From the NCBI GenBank assembly GCA_020854055.1, contig JADZGD010000024.1, positions 1 through 52,355 on the forward strand: 52,355 bases of DNA, in the 5' to 3' direction. Below are positions 32,187-41,365 of the stretch, piece by piece. The notes below the pieces were generated by a model that worked only from the letters and a program-made list of their open reading frames with translations, made no database searches and was not told the origin of the DNA. This stretch comes from Bryobacterales bacterium. Its GTDB lineage: Bacteria; Acidobacteriota; Terriglobia; Bryobacterales; Bryobacteraceae. The first letter of the stretch is position 1. The number at the start of each line of letters is the position of its first letter. Made by a program: the position numbers and the translations under genes.

Positions 32187-33206
32187 TTATCTTCCCGGAT
32201 ATTGCTTTTCGTACTTATTGCGCGTGTTGAGCACGCGGAACTCGCCGGTGGGCAGGGCCGAGAGTTTGATGTAGGCGCCGCCACAGTTCTCTGCCCGGTC
32301 CGCCATATTGGCGATGAACGGATCGGGGGAGTTCGTCTCTTTGCCGCCCGCTACCGCGAAGTGCAGTTGCCAGAGGTCTTCGAGCGCCGGTGAACTGCGG
32401 ATGGTTTTCCATGTATCCGGGCTCCCTCCCTTGGTGGCGCCGTTGCCCATGACGGCCACTCGCGGCCGCAACGCATGTACCAGTGTGGCCGGACCGGACA
32501 GGTTGGTGCCGTGATGGGTGGCAAGGTAGACGTCGATAGTGCCGATCAGGTTCACCGGGCAGGCCAGTTCCAACTCCTTGTTCCAGGTCAGGTCGCCGAG
32601 GTCCAGGAATCGAAAGTTGCCATAGGTGAGCAGGAACCCTACCGACCTGGCGTTCTCGGAAGGATCCGGGGCGCGCCGGCGGTCCTGGCCGCACAATGGA
32701 TTGGATTGGCCCGCGCCCATCAAGGGGGTTTGGATGCGTTCGCCGTTGGAGGTCAACACCTTCACCTCTACGCCCTTCAGCGGGATCCGGCCACCCGGTT
32801 TTGCAGTGATGCGGCTGGTGGTTCCAACAGCCTTCAGATAGCCGTCCATCAGCCGTCCCGCATCTCTGCCGGTTTCAACGTTCGCGCCGTGGTCGATGAA
32901 GTTCGCGACCGGAATCTTCTGGACCAGGTTCGGTACGCCGCCCACGTGATCTTCGTGGTAGTGGGTTATCAGCAGGTAGTCAATCTTTTTGACCTTTGCC
33001 TTACGAGCCACGTAGGCGATTCGATTGGCATCGCGAAAATTGTGATCGGACCAACCGGTGTCCACCAGCATCGAGTCCCCGTTCGGGGAGACGATGAGCG
33101 TTGCCTGTCCCCCTTCCACATCGACAAAGTAGATGTCTAGCGTTTTGGCGCCGAACAGGGCCGGCACGAGGAGTAAAGCACACATCAGACCGCGCATGAG
33201 GTGCAT
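32187..33206 (-). CDS. Secreted metallo-beta-lactamase-fold hydrolase (ComEC-like)
   Basis: The 339-residue product has a signal peptide (MRGLMCALLLVPALFGA) and the MBL fold of the ComEC C-terminal type: LDIYFVDVEGGQATLIVSPN, then SMLVDTG and the metal motif ITHYHEDHVGGV with His82, His84, Asp86 and His87. Further ligand regions are FLDLGDLTW and ATHHGTNLSG. Such stand-alone secreted copies probably act as phosphodiesterases or nucleases; the substrate is unknown. It is monocistronic, and ends shortly after tRNA-Cys on the opposite strand. Confidence 0.85.
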   Translation of the reverse strand: MHLMRGLMCALLLVPALFGAKTLDIYFVDVEGGQATLIVSPNGDSMLVDTGWSDHNFRDANRIAYVARKAKVKKIDYLLITHYHEDHVGGVPNLVQKIPVANFIDHGANVETGRDAGRLMDGYLKAVGTTSRITAKPGGRIPLKGVEVKVLTSNGERIQTPLMGAGQSNPLCGQDRRRAPDPSENARSVGFLLTYGNFRFLDLGDLTWNKELELACPVNLIGTIDVYLATHHGTNLSGPATLVHALRPRVAVMGNGATKGGSPDTWKTIRSSPALEDLWQLHFAVAGGKETNSPDPFIANMADRAENCGGAYIKLSALPTGEFRVLNTRNKYEKQYPGR

Positions 33207-33245
33207 GGTATCACGCCATTTCGGGACTTGGACGTCCGGTTACGG

Positions 33246-35039
33246 TTATCTCAGCAGGTCATTTAGCTGCTTCATCTTTTCGACATCGAATTTCAGCCGG
33301 CGATCATAGGTCATCAGGCCGTTGACCTCCTGCTCCACATCGGTCAACTGGGTATAGCAGATGCCAGCAAAGGGAAGATTGGCGATGGCTTCATAGAGAC
33401 CGCCCAACCGCGCCAGAGCCTCGTCGGCGGTTTTCTCCACGCCCGAATAGCCCCAGGCGGTCTTGGGCACGTCGGCCCCGGCGGGAATGAAGGCGATGCC
33501 GCCGAACTCAGAAAGATAGAGTGGCGTACCGTTGTACTTGCGGCCGGGCGCCAGCTCGGGTGGTGAGTGACGGGGGAATTTGTGATCCTGATCGAATTTG
33601 CCCCAGGCGGCAGTCAGTTTCGCGCCTACGGGAGAGTAATCGTGTACCGCGAACAGGTCGGTGAACTCGGTGTGGCCCCAGCCTTCGTTATCGATCACCA
33701 GGCGTGTGGGATCGAGCGTCTTGGTCAATGTCACCAGCGAGATCAGGTGGTTCTGCTGGCGGATGTCGTGCAGGTTCGGGGTGCCCCAACACTCGTTGAT
33801 GGGGTTCCAGATGATGATGCTGGGGTGGCTGGAATCGCGCTCGACGGCCTCCATCCACTCGCGGGTGAAGCGGACGGCATAATCTTCGTCGAAGAGGTAG
33901 GCGTTGGCCATCTCGCTGGACACCAGCAGGCCCAGTTTGTCGGCCCAGTAGAGGAAGCGCGGATCTTCCAGCTTCTGGTGCTTGCGCACGCCGTTAAAAC
34001 CCATCGCCTTGGTCATGCGGATGTCATATTGGATGGCTTCATCCGAAGGCGGGGTGAGAGTGGACTCGGGCCAATAGCCCTGGTCGAGCACGAACTTCAG
34101 ATAGGTATAGTGGCCGTTGATGGTGACCCGTCCCTGTTCGACTCGAATAGTACGGAAGCCGGCGTAGGAGGCAACCCGATCGACCGGCTTGCCATCGCGC
34201 AGAAGTTCGTAGCGCACGTCGTAGAGTTCCGGCGCCGAAGGCAGCCAGCGCACGGGGTTGTCCACCACCAGGGCGGCCAAGGCGCGAGAGTTTGTAACCG
34301 GTACTCGCGTTTCAGCCGCGGTGCGGCCGTTGCGGGATACCTCCACGCGCAACTCGCAATCCGATTCGCAGTGGGCGGCGCGAACATCAAACGTGGCCTT
34401 GCCGTCCATGCCGGCGGTAATGTGCGCGCGCTCCAGGTAGGAATCGCCGGCAGCTTCGATCCAGACCGGCTGCCAGATACCCGAGGTTCGAGTGTAGAAG
34501 ATGCCGCGTGATTCGGGTTCCCAGTATTGCTTGCCGCGAGGGATGCTACGGTCGGTGGGAGGATCTTCGGCACGCACCACGATCACGTTTTCGCCGGTGG
34601 TGAGCAGCGGCGTGATATCGAATCGAAACGGCGTGTTGCCGCCTTCGTGCCCGCCGGCCATCCGGCCGTTTACCCACACGCGGGCGCGATAATCGACGGC
34701 GCCGAAATTGAGCAACACGCGCGCCGGCTTCGACCAGGCACCGGGAACGCGAAACGTGCGCCGGTACCACACCCAGGGGTGAAATCCGGTATCGTGAATA
34801 CCGCTTCGTACCGTTTCAAAGGCGAACGGTACGGTAATCGAGCGAGTGAATTTGTGATTGCCAGCCGGCCAGTTGGCGTCCAGGCCGGCGTTGGCATCAT
34901 CGAACTCGAACTCCCATGGTCCATTCAAGGACAGCCACTGGGAGCGTTCAAACTGCGGTTGGGGGTATTCGGGGCGGGGAACCGCCTGGCCCGGCAGGAG
35001 TCCTGCCGCAAGCAGACCGGGTAGAAGATATCGAAGCAT
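33246..35039 (-). CDS. Secreted glycoside hydrolase family 2 protein
   Basis: Starting at ATG 35039 gives a signal peptide (MLRYLLPGLLAAGLLPGQA); an in-frame GTG at 35066 overlaps the previous stop. The 597-residue product has the GH2 order: an N-terminal sugar-binding jelly roll (LNGPWEFEFDDANAG, then VWYRRTFRVPG and GAVDYRARVWVNG), an immunoglobulin-like domain, and a TIM barrel. The acid/base is Glu416 in IIIWNPINECWGTP and the nucleophile Glu511 in TPLYLSEFGGIAF. Its activity could be beta-galactosidase, glucuronidase or mannosidase; family 2 does not distinguish these by motif. It likely degrades plant or microbial polysaccharide in the periplasm. The P1 peptidase gene lies upstream in the same direction. 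Confidence 0.9.
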   Translation of the reverse strand: MLRYLLPGLLAAGLLPGQAVPRPEYPQPQFERSQWLSLNGPWEFEFDDANAGLDANWPAGNHKFTRSITVPFAFETVRSGIHDTGFHPWVWYRRTFRVPGAWSKPARVLLNFGAVDYRARVWVNGRMAGGHEGGNTPFRFDITPLLTTGENVIVVRAEDPPTDRSIPRGKQYWEPESRGIFYTRTSGIWQPVWIEAAGDSYLERAHITAGMDGKATFDVRAAHCESDCELRVEVSRNGRTAAETRVPVTNSRALAALVVDNPVRWLPSAPELYDVRYELLRDGKPVDRVASYAGFRTIRVEQGRVTINGHYTYLKFVLDQGYWPESTLTPPSDEAIQYDIRMTKAMGFNGVRKHQKLEDPRFLYWADKLGLLVSSEMANAYLFDEDYAVRFTREWMEAVERDSSHPSIIIWNPINECWGTPNLHDIRQQNHLISLVTLTKTLDPTRLVIDNEGWGHTEFTDLFAVHDYSPVGAKLTAAWGKFDQDHKFPRHSPPELAPGRKYNGTPLYLSEFGGIAFIPAGADVPKTAWGYSGVEKTADEALARLGGLYEAIANLPFAGICYTQLTDVEQEVNGLMTYDRRLKFDVEKMKQLNDLLR

Positions 35040-35065
35040 AGAATCACCGTGTTTGTTCTCTGCCA

Positions 35066-36061
35066 CTATTCAGTCACTGCAACCGCCGGCAGGCCGCCCA
35101 GTGGCCGGGCTGTCCGCACCGAGCGCAGGATGGCAGCGGACACAGCCTCGGCGGCCGCTACTCCTAATGTATCGAGAGCGGCGGGCCGGTCGCCGAGCGA
35201 GAGCGCCATCACCAGGTCGCCGTCGAACATTGTCCACACCGGGCGGATGGCGCGGGCCATGCCGAGACTTCCGGACTGGGCGAGTTTCGCCGCCTGGACT
35301 TTGTTGAGCCGTGCGTTGGTGGCCACGACCACCAGCGTCGTGTTGAAGTGCTCAAAGCCGCTCGCGGCGGCGCCTTGTTCCATTGCCGCCGCGGTATCAA
35401 GAAACTCCATGCCGGTTTCGGTGCGGCGCGTGCCGGCAATCACCGTGGCGCCACGGGGATCCACCACGTCGCCAAACGCATTGACCACGGCCAGCGCGGA
35501 CACTACCACGCCTCCGGCCAGCATGCGGGTGGAAGAGCCGAGGCCGGACTTGGTGGCGTGTTTCATTCCGAGCAACTTGCCAACGGTGGCGCCGGTACCG
35601 GCACCCACCGAGCCTTCGATTACCGGGCCGCCAGTAGCGGCGCGGGCGGCTGCTTCCCCCATCTCCCGTGTCGGCCGGGCGCTTGCTTTACCAATGCCGA
35701 GATCGAAGAGAATGGCGGCCGGCACCAGCGGCACCAGGGCCACGCCGGCGGGGAATCCAACACCATTTTGTTCAAGGACACGTCGAACCCCCGAGGCTGC
35801 TTCCAGCCCAAAGGCGCTTCCCCCGGCCAGCGTCACGGCGTGAATCCGTTCGGTGAGGTGCGCCGGAGTGAGGAGTTCGATCTCCGCGGTGCCGGTGGCC
35901 GATCCGCGGATGTCGATGCCGGCCACCGCACCCTGCTGGCAGAGAATTGCCGTGCAGCCGGTAATTCCGTCGTAGTCCGAGGCGTGTCCAACAAGGATGC
36001 CCGGCACGTCGGTAAGGCCTTTGAATGTGCGATCGCGCATCGCTCGTATGGTAGCATCCAA
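35066..36061 (-). CDS. P1 family (DmpA/NylC-type) N-terminal nucleophile peptidase
   Basis: The 331-residue product shows the P1/S58 family features: LTDVPGILVGHASDYDGITG at the start, LAGGSAFGLEAASGVRRVLE, then EGSVGAGTGATVGKLLGMKH and KSGLGSSTRML. The autocleavage site is probably just before the threonine in HFNTTLVVVATNARL (Asn240/Thr241), the position of the NylC-type Thr nucleophile; DmpA proper uses Ser. The product would self-process into two chains and act as an aminopeptidase or amidase. A start at the second Met (MRDRTFKGL, 36040) is also possible. It is divergent from the lipid-transport operon, with 17 nt between. Confidence 0.86.
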   Translation of the reverse strand: MDATIRAMRDRTFKGLTDVPGILVGHASDYDGITGCTAILCQQGAVAGIDIRGSATGTAEIELLTPAHLTERIHAVTLAGGSAFGLEAASGVRRVLEQNGVGFPAGVALVPLVPAAILFDLGIGKASARPTREMGEAAARAATGGPVIEGSVGAGTGATVGKLLGMKHATKSGLGSSTRMLAGGVVVSALAVVNAFGDVVDPRGATVIAGTRRTETGMEFLDTAAAMEQGAAASGFEHFNTTLVVVATNARLNKVQAAKLAQSGSLGMARAIRPVWTMFDGDLVMALSLGDRPAALDTLGVAAAEAVSAAILRSVRTARPLGGLPAVAVTE

Positions 36062-36078
36062 GTCAGGAGAGCCATGGT

Positions 36079-36837
36079 TTGCTCGATCTGCTGAAGATTC
36101 CCGTCTACTCTATTCAGGAGTTCACGCTTTTAACAGGCCGGGCATACCGCAATCTCTTCCTCCGCCCGCACTACTGGGATGATGTCGTGATCCAGATGGA
36201 CATCATCGGGTTCGGTAGTTTGCCGATCGTGGTGCTGACGGGTTTTTTCAGCGGCGCGGTGATGGCGCTGCAGATGTCGCGGGCGCTGTCCCAGTATGGC
36301 GCCAGCGGCCAGGTGGGGCAGATCGTCGCCATCGCCATCGTACGCGAGTTGGGTCCGGTGCTCACGTCGCTGGTTGTCGCCGGGCGCAACGCATCGGGCA
36401 TCGCCAGCGAACTCGGATCGATGAAGGTGACCGAGCAGATCGATGCGATGCGGGCGCTTGGCACCGATCCGACCAAGAAACTGGTCACGCCGAGGCTGAT
36501 CGCCACGGCCGTTGTGCTGCCCCTGCTCACCGCGATTGCCGATTTCGTGGGCATGGTTGGAGGTTGGATCGTGGCCGTTCCGATGCTTCATCTGACCACC
36601 GGCTCGCAATACTGGAGCAGTTCCTGGCGTAGCCTGGAATACAATGATCTGGCGCAGGGGCTTGGCAAGCCGTTTGTCTTCGGCATGGTGATCGCGCTGG
36701 TGGGCTGTTTTTACGGCTTACAGACTACCGGCGGAACACAGGGAGTAGGCCGCGCAACGACACAGGCGGTGGTGGTGGCTTCGGTCTGGATTTTCGTTCT
36801 GACATTTTTCATTACACGAATCTTCGTGAATATGTAG
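36079..36837 (+). CDS. mlaE: MlaE-family ABC permease for lipid transport
   Basis: TTG start at 36079 supported by AGGAGA (36065-36070); the ATG at 36074 is out of frame. The 252-residue product has five or so helices and MlaE marks: VVLTGFFSGAVMALQMSRAL, then VRELGPVLTSLVVAGRNASG, IASELGSMKVTEQIDAMRAL and GTDPTKKLVTPRLIATAVVL. It forms the inner-membrane channel of an Mla-type phospholipid transporter with the ATPase and MCE proteins encoded just downstream. No mlaB or mlaC genes are seen, so the system is of the reduced kind found outside Proteobacteria. Confidence 0.94.
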   Translation: MLDLLKIPVYSIQEFTLLTGRAYRNLFLRPHYWDDVVIQMDIIGFGSLPIVVLTGFFSGAVMALQMSRALSQYGASGQVGQIVAIAIVRELGPVLTSLVVAGRNASGIASELGSMKVTEQIDAMRALGTDPTKKLVTPRLIATAVVLPLLTAIADFVGMVGGWIVAVPMLHLTTGSQYWSSSWRSLEYNDLAQGLGKPFVFGMVIALVGCFYGLQTTGGTQGVGRATTQAVVVASVWIFVLTFFITRIFVNM

Positions 36838-36840
36838 CCG

Positions 36841-37656
36841 ATGGCGGATCACGGCCCAGAATCGGTGCTGCGCTTCGAACGGGTGGTGGTGACGTTCGAC
36901 GAGAACCCGGTATTGCGGGATATCTCGTTCAACATGCGGCGCGGCGAAACGCGCATCATTCTCGGCGCAGCGGGTTCAGGAAAGACGGTGCTGCTCAAGA
37001 CGGCGCTGGGTCTGATCCGTCCGGATTCCGGCCGGGTCTGGGTGTTCGAGGAGGATAGCAGCGATTTTTCCGAACATCAGTGGATGAAGCTGCGAAGGCG
37101 CATGGGAATGTTGTTCCAGGAGAGCGCACTATTCGATTCACTTACGATCGAGGAGAATGTTGCTTATCCGCTGCTGAATCAAGGCGCGCCTCCGCCGCCC
37201 GGTGAGGTACGGAGCCGGGTGGAAGAGATTTTGACCTTTGTCGAGCTCGAGCACACGCTGGAGAAGTTTCCGTCGGAGCTTTCCGGAGGCATGCGGCGCC
37301 GGGTGGGGATTGCCCGGGCGATTGTTACCGATCCGCCGCTGATTCTGTACGATTCGCCGACCGCCGGGCTCGATCCGATCACCGCCAACACGATCATGGA
37401 GCTTGTGGCCAAAGAGCGCGACACCAAGTCGGCGACCACGGCGATTGTCACCCACAGGTTTCAGGACGGGGAGTTGATGGCCAAGTTCAGCTACAATCCA
37501 GGGAGTGGTAAGCTCGAGCCGGTCCTTCGTAACGGGACGGATCCGGTCAACACAGTTTTCATGGTATTGAAAGAGGGCGAGCTGGTTTTCGAAGGCACCC
37601 AAGCCGAGTTGGAACAATCACGCGATCCCTATGTGTCGAAATTCGTGAAACACTGA
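36841..37656 (+). CDS. mlaF: MlaF-family ABC ATPase with Ser in place of the Walker B Glu
   Basis: The 271-residue product contains Walker A LGAAGSGKTV (Lys48), Q-loop Gln93 (MLFQESALFDS), the signature LSGGMRRRVGIARA (147-160), the D-loop AGLDP and H-loop VTHRF. Walker B reads LILYDSPTAG: Asp171 is followed by Ser172 where the catalytic glutamate is expected. This may lower ATP hydrolysis or be a lineage variant. Start ATG lies 3 nt after the permease stop, so translation is coupled. It should energise lipid movement with the MlaE-like permease and the MCE protein. Confidence 0.93.
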   Translation: MADHGPESVLRFERVVVTFDENPVLRDISFNMRRGETRIILGAAGSGKTVLLKTALGLIRPDSGRVWVFEEDSSDFSEHQWMKLRRRMGMLFQESALFDSLTIEENVAYPLLNQGAPPPPGEVRSRVEEILTFVELEHTLEKFPSELSGGMRRRVGIARAIVTDPPLILYDSPTAGLDPITANTIMELVAKERDTKSATTAIVTHRFQDGELMAKFSYNPGSGKLEPVLRNGTDPVNTVFMVLKEGELVFEGTQAELEQSRDPYVSKFVKH

Positions 37657-37668
37657 GAGAGAAAAAAT

Positions 37669-38742
37669 ATGCCTTCGGCGCAAAAGGTAGCGTGGGCGCA
37701 GTTGCGGGTTGGCATTACGGCCGTGGCGGCGCTGAGCCTGATCGGTTTCCTGGTCTTTCTGATGACCGGCACCGAAGACATTTTTGCCATCAATGTTTCG
37801 ATCTATACGTTCATGGACGACTCGGCGGCGCTCGACGTGGGCGCGCCGGTGCGTTTGAACGGAATCGTCATCGGAAAAGTCAGCAAGGTTGGGCTCTCCG
37901 GTTCCAACCGGCCTGGCAGGGCCGTCCGGATCGATTTGGAGGTGCCTGAGAAGGTATTGCCCCGTATCCCGATCGATTCGCGCGCCGCCATCAGCGCCGA
38001 GAACGTGCTGGGCACCAAGTACATCAACATCACCCGTGGAGTCAGCCCGCAGCATATCATGGCGCGCGGCACGATACCGTCACTCGACACCAAGGAGTTC
38101 TCCGAAGTGGTGCAGTCCAGCTACTCGCTGCTGGCCTCGCTACAGGGGATCCTGAATCGCGTCGATACAATCGTGGGAGCGGTGGAGAAAGGCAGAGGCA
38201 GTCTGGGCAAGTTGCTGGTGGATGACGAACTATACAACCGGCTGGTGGGCACGGTGGCGGAGATGCAAAAGTTGACCACGACCATCAATACCGGCAAGGG
38301 AACCATCGGCCGGCTGCTCTACGATGACACCCTCTATCAGGAGCTGCGCTCTCCCGTGGAGCGGTTGGACAGAATTCTGCAGGGGCTACAGGAAGGACAG
38401 GGCACCGTTGGCAAGCTGATGCGGGATCCCGCGCTCTATAACGAGCTTCACCAGACCAGCGCGGAAGTTCACAAACTGGTGGCCGATCTCAACGCGGGGA
38501 AGGGCAGCGCCGGCAAGATACTCAAAAGCGATGAGCTGAGCAACGAGATCAAGGGTACCATGGGCCGTCTGGACAACCTGCTGGACCGCATCAACACCGG
38601 CCAGGGCACCATCGGCCAACTGGTGGTGAACCCGTCGCTCTATGAGTCCATCAACGGCACGACGAAGGAGTTGCATGGACTGCTGAAGGACTTCCGCGCC
38701 AACCCGAAGAAGTTCCTGCGGATCAAACTGGGTCTGTTCTGA
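37669..38742 (+). CDS. mlaD: MCE-domain (MlaD-type) protein with five exact 34-residue repeats
   Basis: After one helix (VGITAVAALSLIGFLVFLMT), an MCE domain covers about residues 38-120 (IYTFMDDSAALDVGAPVRLN, then GIVIGKVSKVG and ENVLGTKYINIT). The remainder holds five copies of a unit beginning G(K/R/Q)G(S/T)xG(K/R/Q) at residues 175, 209, 243, 277 and 311, exactly 34 apart. Each has a following (D/N)xxL(Y/S) element (for example DDELYNRL, DDTLYQEL, DPALYNEL). The repeats probably form a helical/coiled periplasmic tube or spacer. The gene lies between the Mla ATPase gene and the deacetylase gene. Confidence 0.92.
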   Translation: MPSAQKVAWAQLRVGITAVAALSLIGFLVFLMTGTEDIFAINVSIYTFMDDSAALDVGAPVRLNGIVIGKVSKVGLSGSNRPGRAVRIDLEVPEKVLPRIPIDSRAAISAENVLGTKYINITRGVSPQHIMARGTIPSLDTKEFSEVVQSSYSLLASLQGILNRVDTIVGAVEKGRGSLGKLLVDDELYNRLVGTVAEMQKLTTTINTGKGTIGRLLYDDTLYQELRSPVERLDRILQGLQEGQGTVGKLMRDPALYNELHQTSAEVHKLVADLNAGKGSAGKILKSDELSNEIKGTMGRLDNLLDRINTGQGTIGQLVVNPSLYESINGTTKELHGLLKDFRANPKKFLRIKLGLF

Positions 38743-39570
38743 GTGTCCCGCCGGCTGATTGTTAACGCCGATGATTTCGGATTCACGCGCGACGTCAACC
38801 GCGGCATCATCGACGCTCATCGAAACGGCATCCTGACGGCCACCACGCTGATGGCCAACGGCGCCGCCTTCGAAGACGCGGTGCCGCTGTCTGGCGCGGC
38901 GCCCGGCCTGGACGTGGGCGTGCACTGTGTCCTGGTCGGCGGGCGGTCCGTGCGAGATCCGTCGCGAGCGCTGCCGCCCACCGTCAAAGATATGCTGGCG
39001 GCCATTATCACCCGCCGGCTCGACCCCTATGCCGAATTGCGCGCGCAGATCGAGAAGATACTGGCGGCGGGTATCCGGCCGACGCATCTGGACACGCACA
39101 AACACACCCACTTGTTTCCCCCGGTTCTCAATGCGGTGGCACGGTTGGGAAAGGAATTCGGAATTCCCTGGATACGGCGTCCGCTGGACTTCCCGCTATC
39201 GGCGCGCGGCGTGCCACTGTCGAAGCGTTTGCTGAGCCGTTCAATGGGACTGCTGCGCAAGCGGTTTCATCGGGTGCTGCTTCGCAATGGCTGCCGCACC
39301 ACCGACTACTTCGCGGGCTTCCAACTCACCGGGCGATTCCACACGGCCGAGTTGATTGACCTGTTGCAGCAACTACCCGATGGCATGACCGAGTTTATGA
39401 CCCACCCGGGTTATTGCACCGGGGAACTGGAGGGCGCGCGCACGCGCCTTAAGCGGAGCCGTCAACTGGAGTTGGAAGCCTTGACGGCGCCCGAGACGCG
39501 GGCCGCGCTGGTGGCCTTCAGAATTGAATTGGTGGGATTTCGCCAGCCGGCGGGCGACCCAACGTACTGA
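38743..39570 (+). CDS. YdjC/ChbG/HpnK-family carbohydrate deacetylase
   Basis: GTG start directly after the MCE gene stop. The 275-residue product carries RRLIVNADDFGFTRDVNRGI (metal-binding Asp10/Asp11), VGVHCVLVG (His61) and RPTHLDTHKHTHLFP (His119, His121, His123), plus MTEFMTHPGYCTGEL near the end. Family members remove N-acetyl groups from chitooligosaccharides or from hopanoid lipid intermediates (HpnK). Coupling to lipid-transport genes favours a lipid or envelope sugar substrate; this remains inference. It ends 4 nt from the convergent acyl-CoA ligase gene. Confidence 0.87.
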   Translation: MSRRLIVNADDFGFTRDVNRGIIDAHRNGILTATTLMANGAAFEDAVPLSGAAPGLDVGVHCVLVGGRSVRDPSRALPPTVKDMLAAIITRRLDPYAELRAQIEKILAAGIRPTHLDTHKHTHLFPPVLNAVARLGKEFGIPWIRRPLDFPLSARGVPLSKRLLSRSMGLLRKRFHRVLLRNGCRTTDYFAGFQLTGRFHTAELIDLLQQLPDGMTEFMTHPGYCTGELEGARTRLKRSRQLELEALTAPETRAALVAFRIELVGFRQPAGDPTY

Positions 39571-39574
39571 GGCG

Positions 39575-41365
39575 TCAGGGGACCGGCTTGCCGGCATACA
39601 TTTCCTGAATTTGATGCCGGCAATTGTCGAGTACACGGGCGCGGCGGATCTTCATGGTGGGTGTGATCTCACCCTCTTCGATGCTGAAATCGCGCGCCAC
39701 CACCTTGAACTTGCGGATCTGCTCGAAGGGGGCCAACTGGCGATTGACCCGCTCCACCGCCTGGCGCAATTCCTTCTGCACGGGAGCCGACTCGAACAGT
39801 TCGGCTTGGGACGGGTACGTCGCCCGGCTCACTCCCTTCAGGGTTTCGGCAACCGGTGCGTTCAGGGTGAACAGCGCTGTCACATACGGCCGGTCGTCGC
39901 CGATGAGCACCACCTGGTTGACGATCGGCTCGGGTTTGAACAGGCTTTCGACGCGCGACGGATAGACCTTCTTGCCATTGGAGCTGACGATGATCTCCTT
40001 CTTGCGCCCGGTGATGTAGAGGTAACCGTCCTGGTCGATTTCGGCAAGGTCGCCGGTGTGCAGCCAGCCCTCGCGCATTACGGCCGCGGTGGCCTCAGAG
40101 TCGTGATAGTAGCCGCTGAACAAGGTGGGACTCTGAAGCAGCAGTTCACCCTCCTCGGTGAGCTTCCAGCGGACGCCTGGCAGCGCTTTGCCGACGCTGC
40201 CGGTGCGAGGATTGCCCGGTGGATTCAAGGCCACGATGCCACCTTCGGTCAGTCCGAAGCCCTCGGTGAGGGGCATGCCGATGGCGGCGTAGAAATCGGC
40301 CAGATGCTTGCCCAGCGGAGCGGCGCCGGAGGCGGCTATGCGCATTCGCCCACCCAGGCGTTGGCGGATCTTGGAAAACACCAGCCGGTCGGCCAGTTTT
40401 AAACCAGCCTGCATCACCGCGGGAACCTGCCGTCCCTGTTGGCGGCGCCGCGCCACCTCGAAGCCGAGGCCGAGCGCGCCGGCGAACAGCTTCTGCGCCA
40501 GCATCGGACGCTTTCGCACCTCGGTGGCGATGCTGGCGTGCATGCGCTCCCAGACTCGGGGTGGAGCCAGAAAGAACGTCGGAGCGATCGTTTTCAACTC
40601 GAGCGGCAGTTTGGAGAGCCCCTCGGAGAACCAGACCGGCAGGCCCATGCGGATGGGAAGCAGTTCGATGACCACCCGCTGGGCGATGTGGGCCGATGGC
40701 AGGAAGACGATGGTGGTGTCGCCCAGGCCGAGGGGCAGCACAACGGGCCCCATATCGACATTGGCCACCAGCGCCCGATGGGAGACCAGGCACATTTTCG
40801 GCTCGCCGGTTGCGCCCGAAGTCATGTAGAGGATGGCGTGATCCTCCGGTTGCACCTGGGCGTGAATCCCTTCAAAAAATCCCGGTTCACGCTCCATCGC
40901 GGCGCGGCCTAATTCCCGCAGTTGGGCAAGGCTGAAGGCGCCCTCTCCCTCCCCGGTGAGCAGGATCCAGTGGGCCTCGAGCGGCGGGCTGGCCGCCTCC
41001 TGCAGCGCACACAGCGTCTTCAGGTCTTCGACGAAGACCGCTTTGGCCTCGGCGTGGCGTAGCGTTTGAACCAACTCCTGAGGCGGATAGCTGGTGTAGA
41101 GCGCGGCGGCGATCGAGCCGTTACCCATGATGCCGAGGTCGGCCAGGTAAAACTCTGCTCGTGTCTCGGAATCGAGCGCGATGACGTCGCCGTGCCCCAA
41201 TCCGAGTACTCTCAAGCCGCAGGCTATCTCACGGGCGGCGTCGCGGTACTGAGTCCAGCTGTACACCTGGTATTCGCCTTTGCCGAGAGGCTGGTGAAGC
41301 GCGGGCTGGTCCTGCCAGGTGGAGGCTGCTTGCTCGAGAACTTGGAACATGGTGCGGCTGGTCAT
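39575..41365 (-). CDS. Long-chain acyl-CoA ligase (AMP-forming)
   Basis: The 596-residue product has the adenylate-forming enzyme motifs: AILYMTSGATGEPKMCLVSH (P-loop-like motif), the region AFGLTEGG-like (LTEGFGLTEGGIVALNP), WLHTGDLAEIDQDGYLYITG and GRKKEIIVSSNGKKVYPSR (with the C-terminal catalytic Lys in this FadD15/ACSL-type group expected further on, in the region GEITPTMKIRR). Length and order fit long-chain fatty acyl-CoA synthetases of the FadD15/ACSL type. It converts fatty acids to acyl-CoA for beta-oxidation or lipid remodelling. It is monocistronic and convergent with the deacetylase gene. Confidence 0.92.
   Translation of the reverse strand: MTSRTMFQVLEQAASTWQDQPALHQPLGKGEYQVYSWTQYRDAAREIACGLRVLGLGHGDVIALDSETRAEFYLADLGIMGNGSIAAALYTSYPPQELVQTLRHAEAKAVFVEDLKTLCALQEAASPPLEAHWILLTGEGEGAFSLAQLRELGRAAMEREPGFFEGIHAQVQPEDHAILYMTSGATGEPKMCLVSHRALVANVDMGPVVLPLGLGDTTIVFLPSAHIAQRVVIELLPIRMGLPVWFSEGLSKLPLELKTIAPTFFLAPPRVWERMHASIATEVRKRPMLAQKLFAGALGLGFEVARRRQQGRQVPAVMQAGLKLADRLVFSKIRQRLGGRMRIAASGAAPLGKHLADFYAAIGMPLTEGFGLTEGGIVALNPPGNPRTGSVGKALPGVRWKLTEEGELLLQSPTLFSGYYHDSEATAAVMREGWLHTGDLAEIDQDGYLYITGRKKEIIVSSNGKKVYPSRVESLFKPEPIVNQVVLIGDDRPYVTALFTLNAPVAETLKGVSRATYPSQAELFESAPVQKELRQAVERVNRQLAPFEQIRKFKVVARDFSIEEGEITPTMKIRRARVLDNCRHQIQEMYAGKPVP

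Noticed and set aside
33567..34511. 314-codon plus-strand open frame
   Set aside because: Antisense to the GH2 gene with intact catalytic motifs; no signal peptide or motif of its own.
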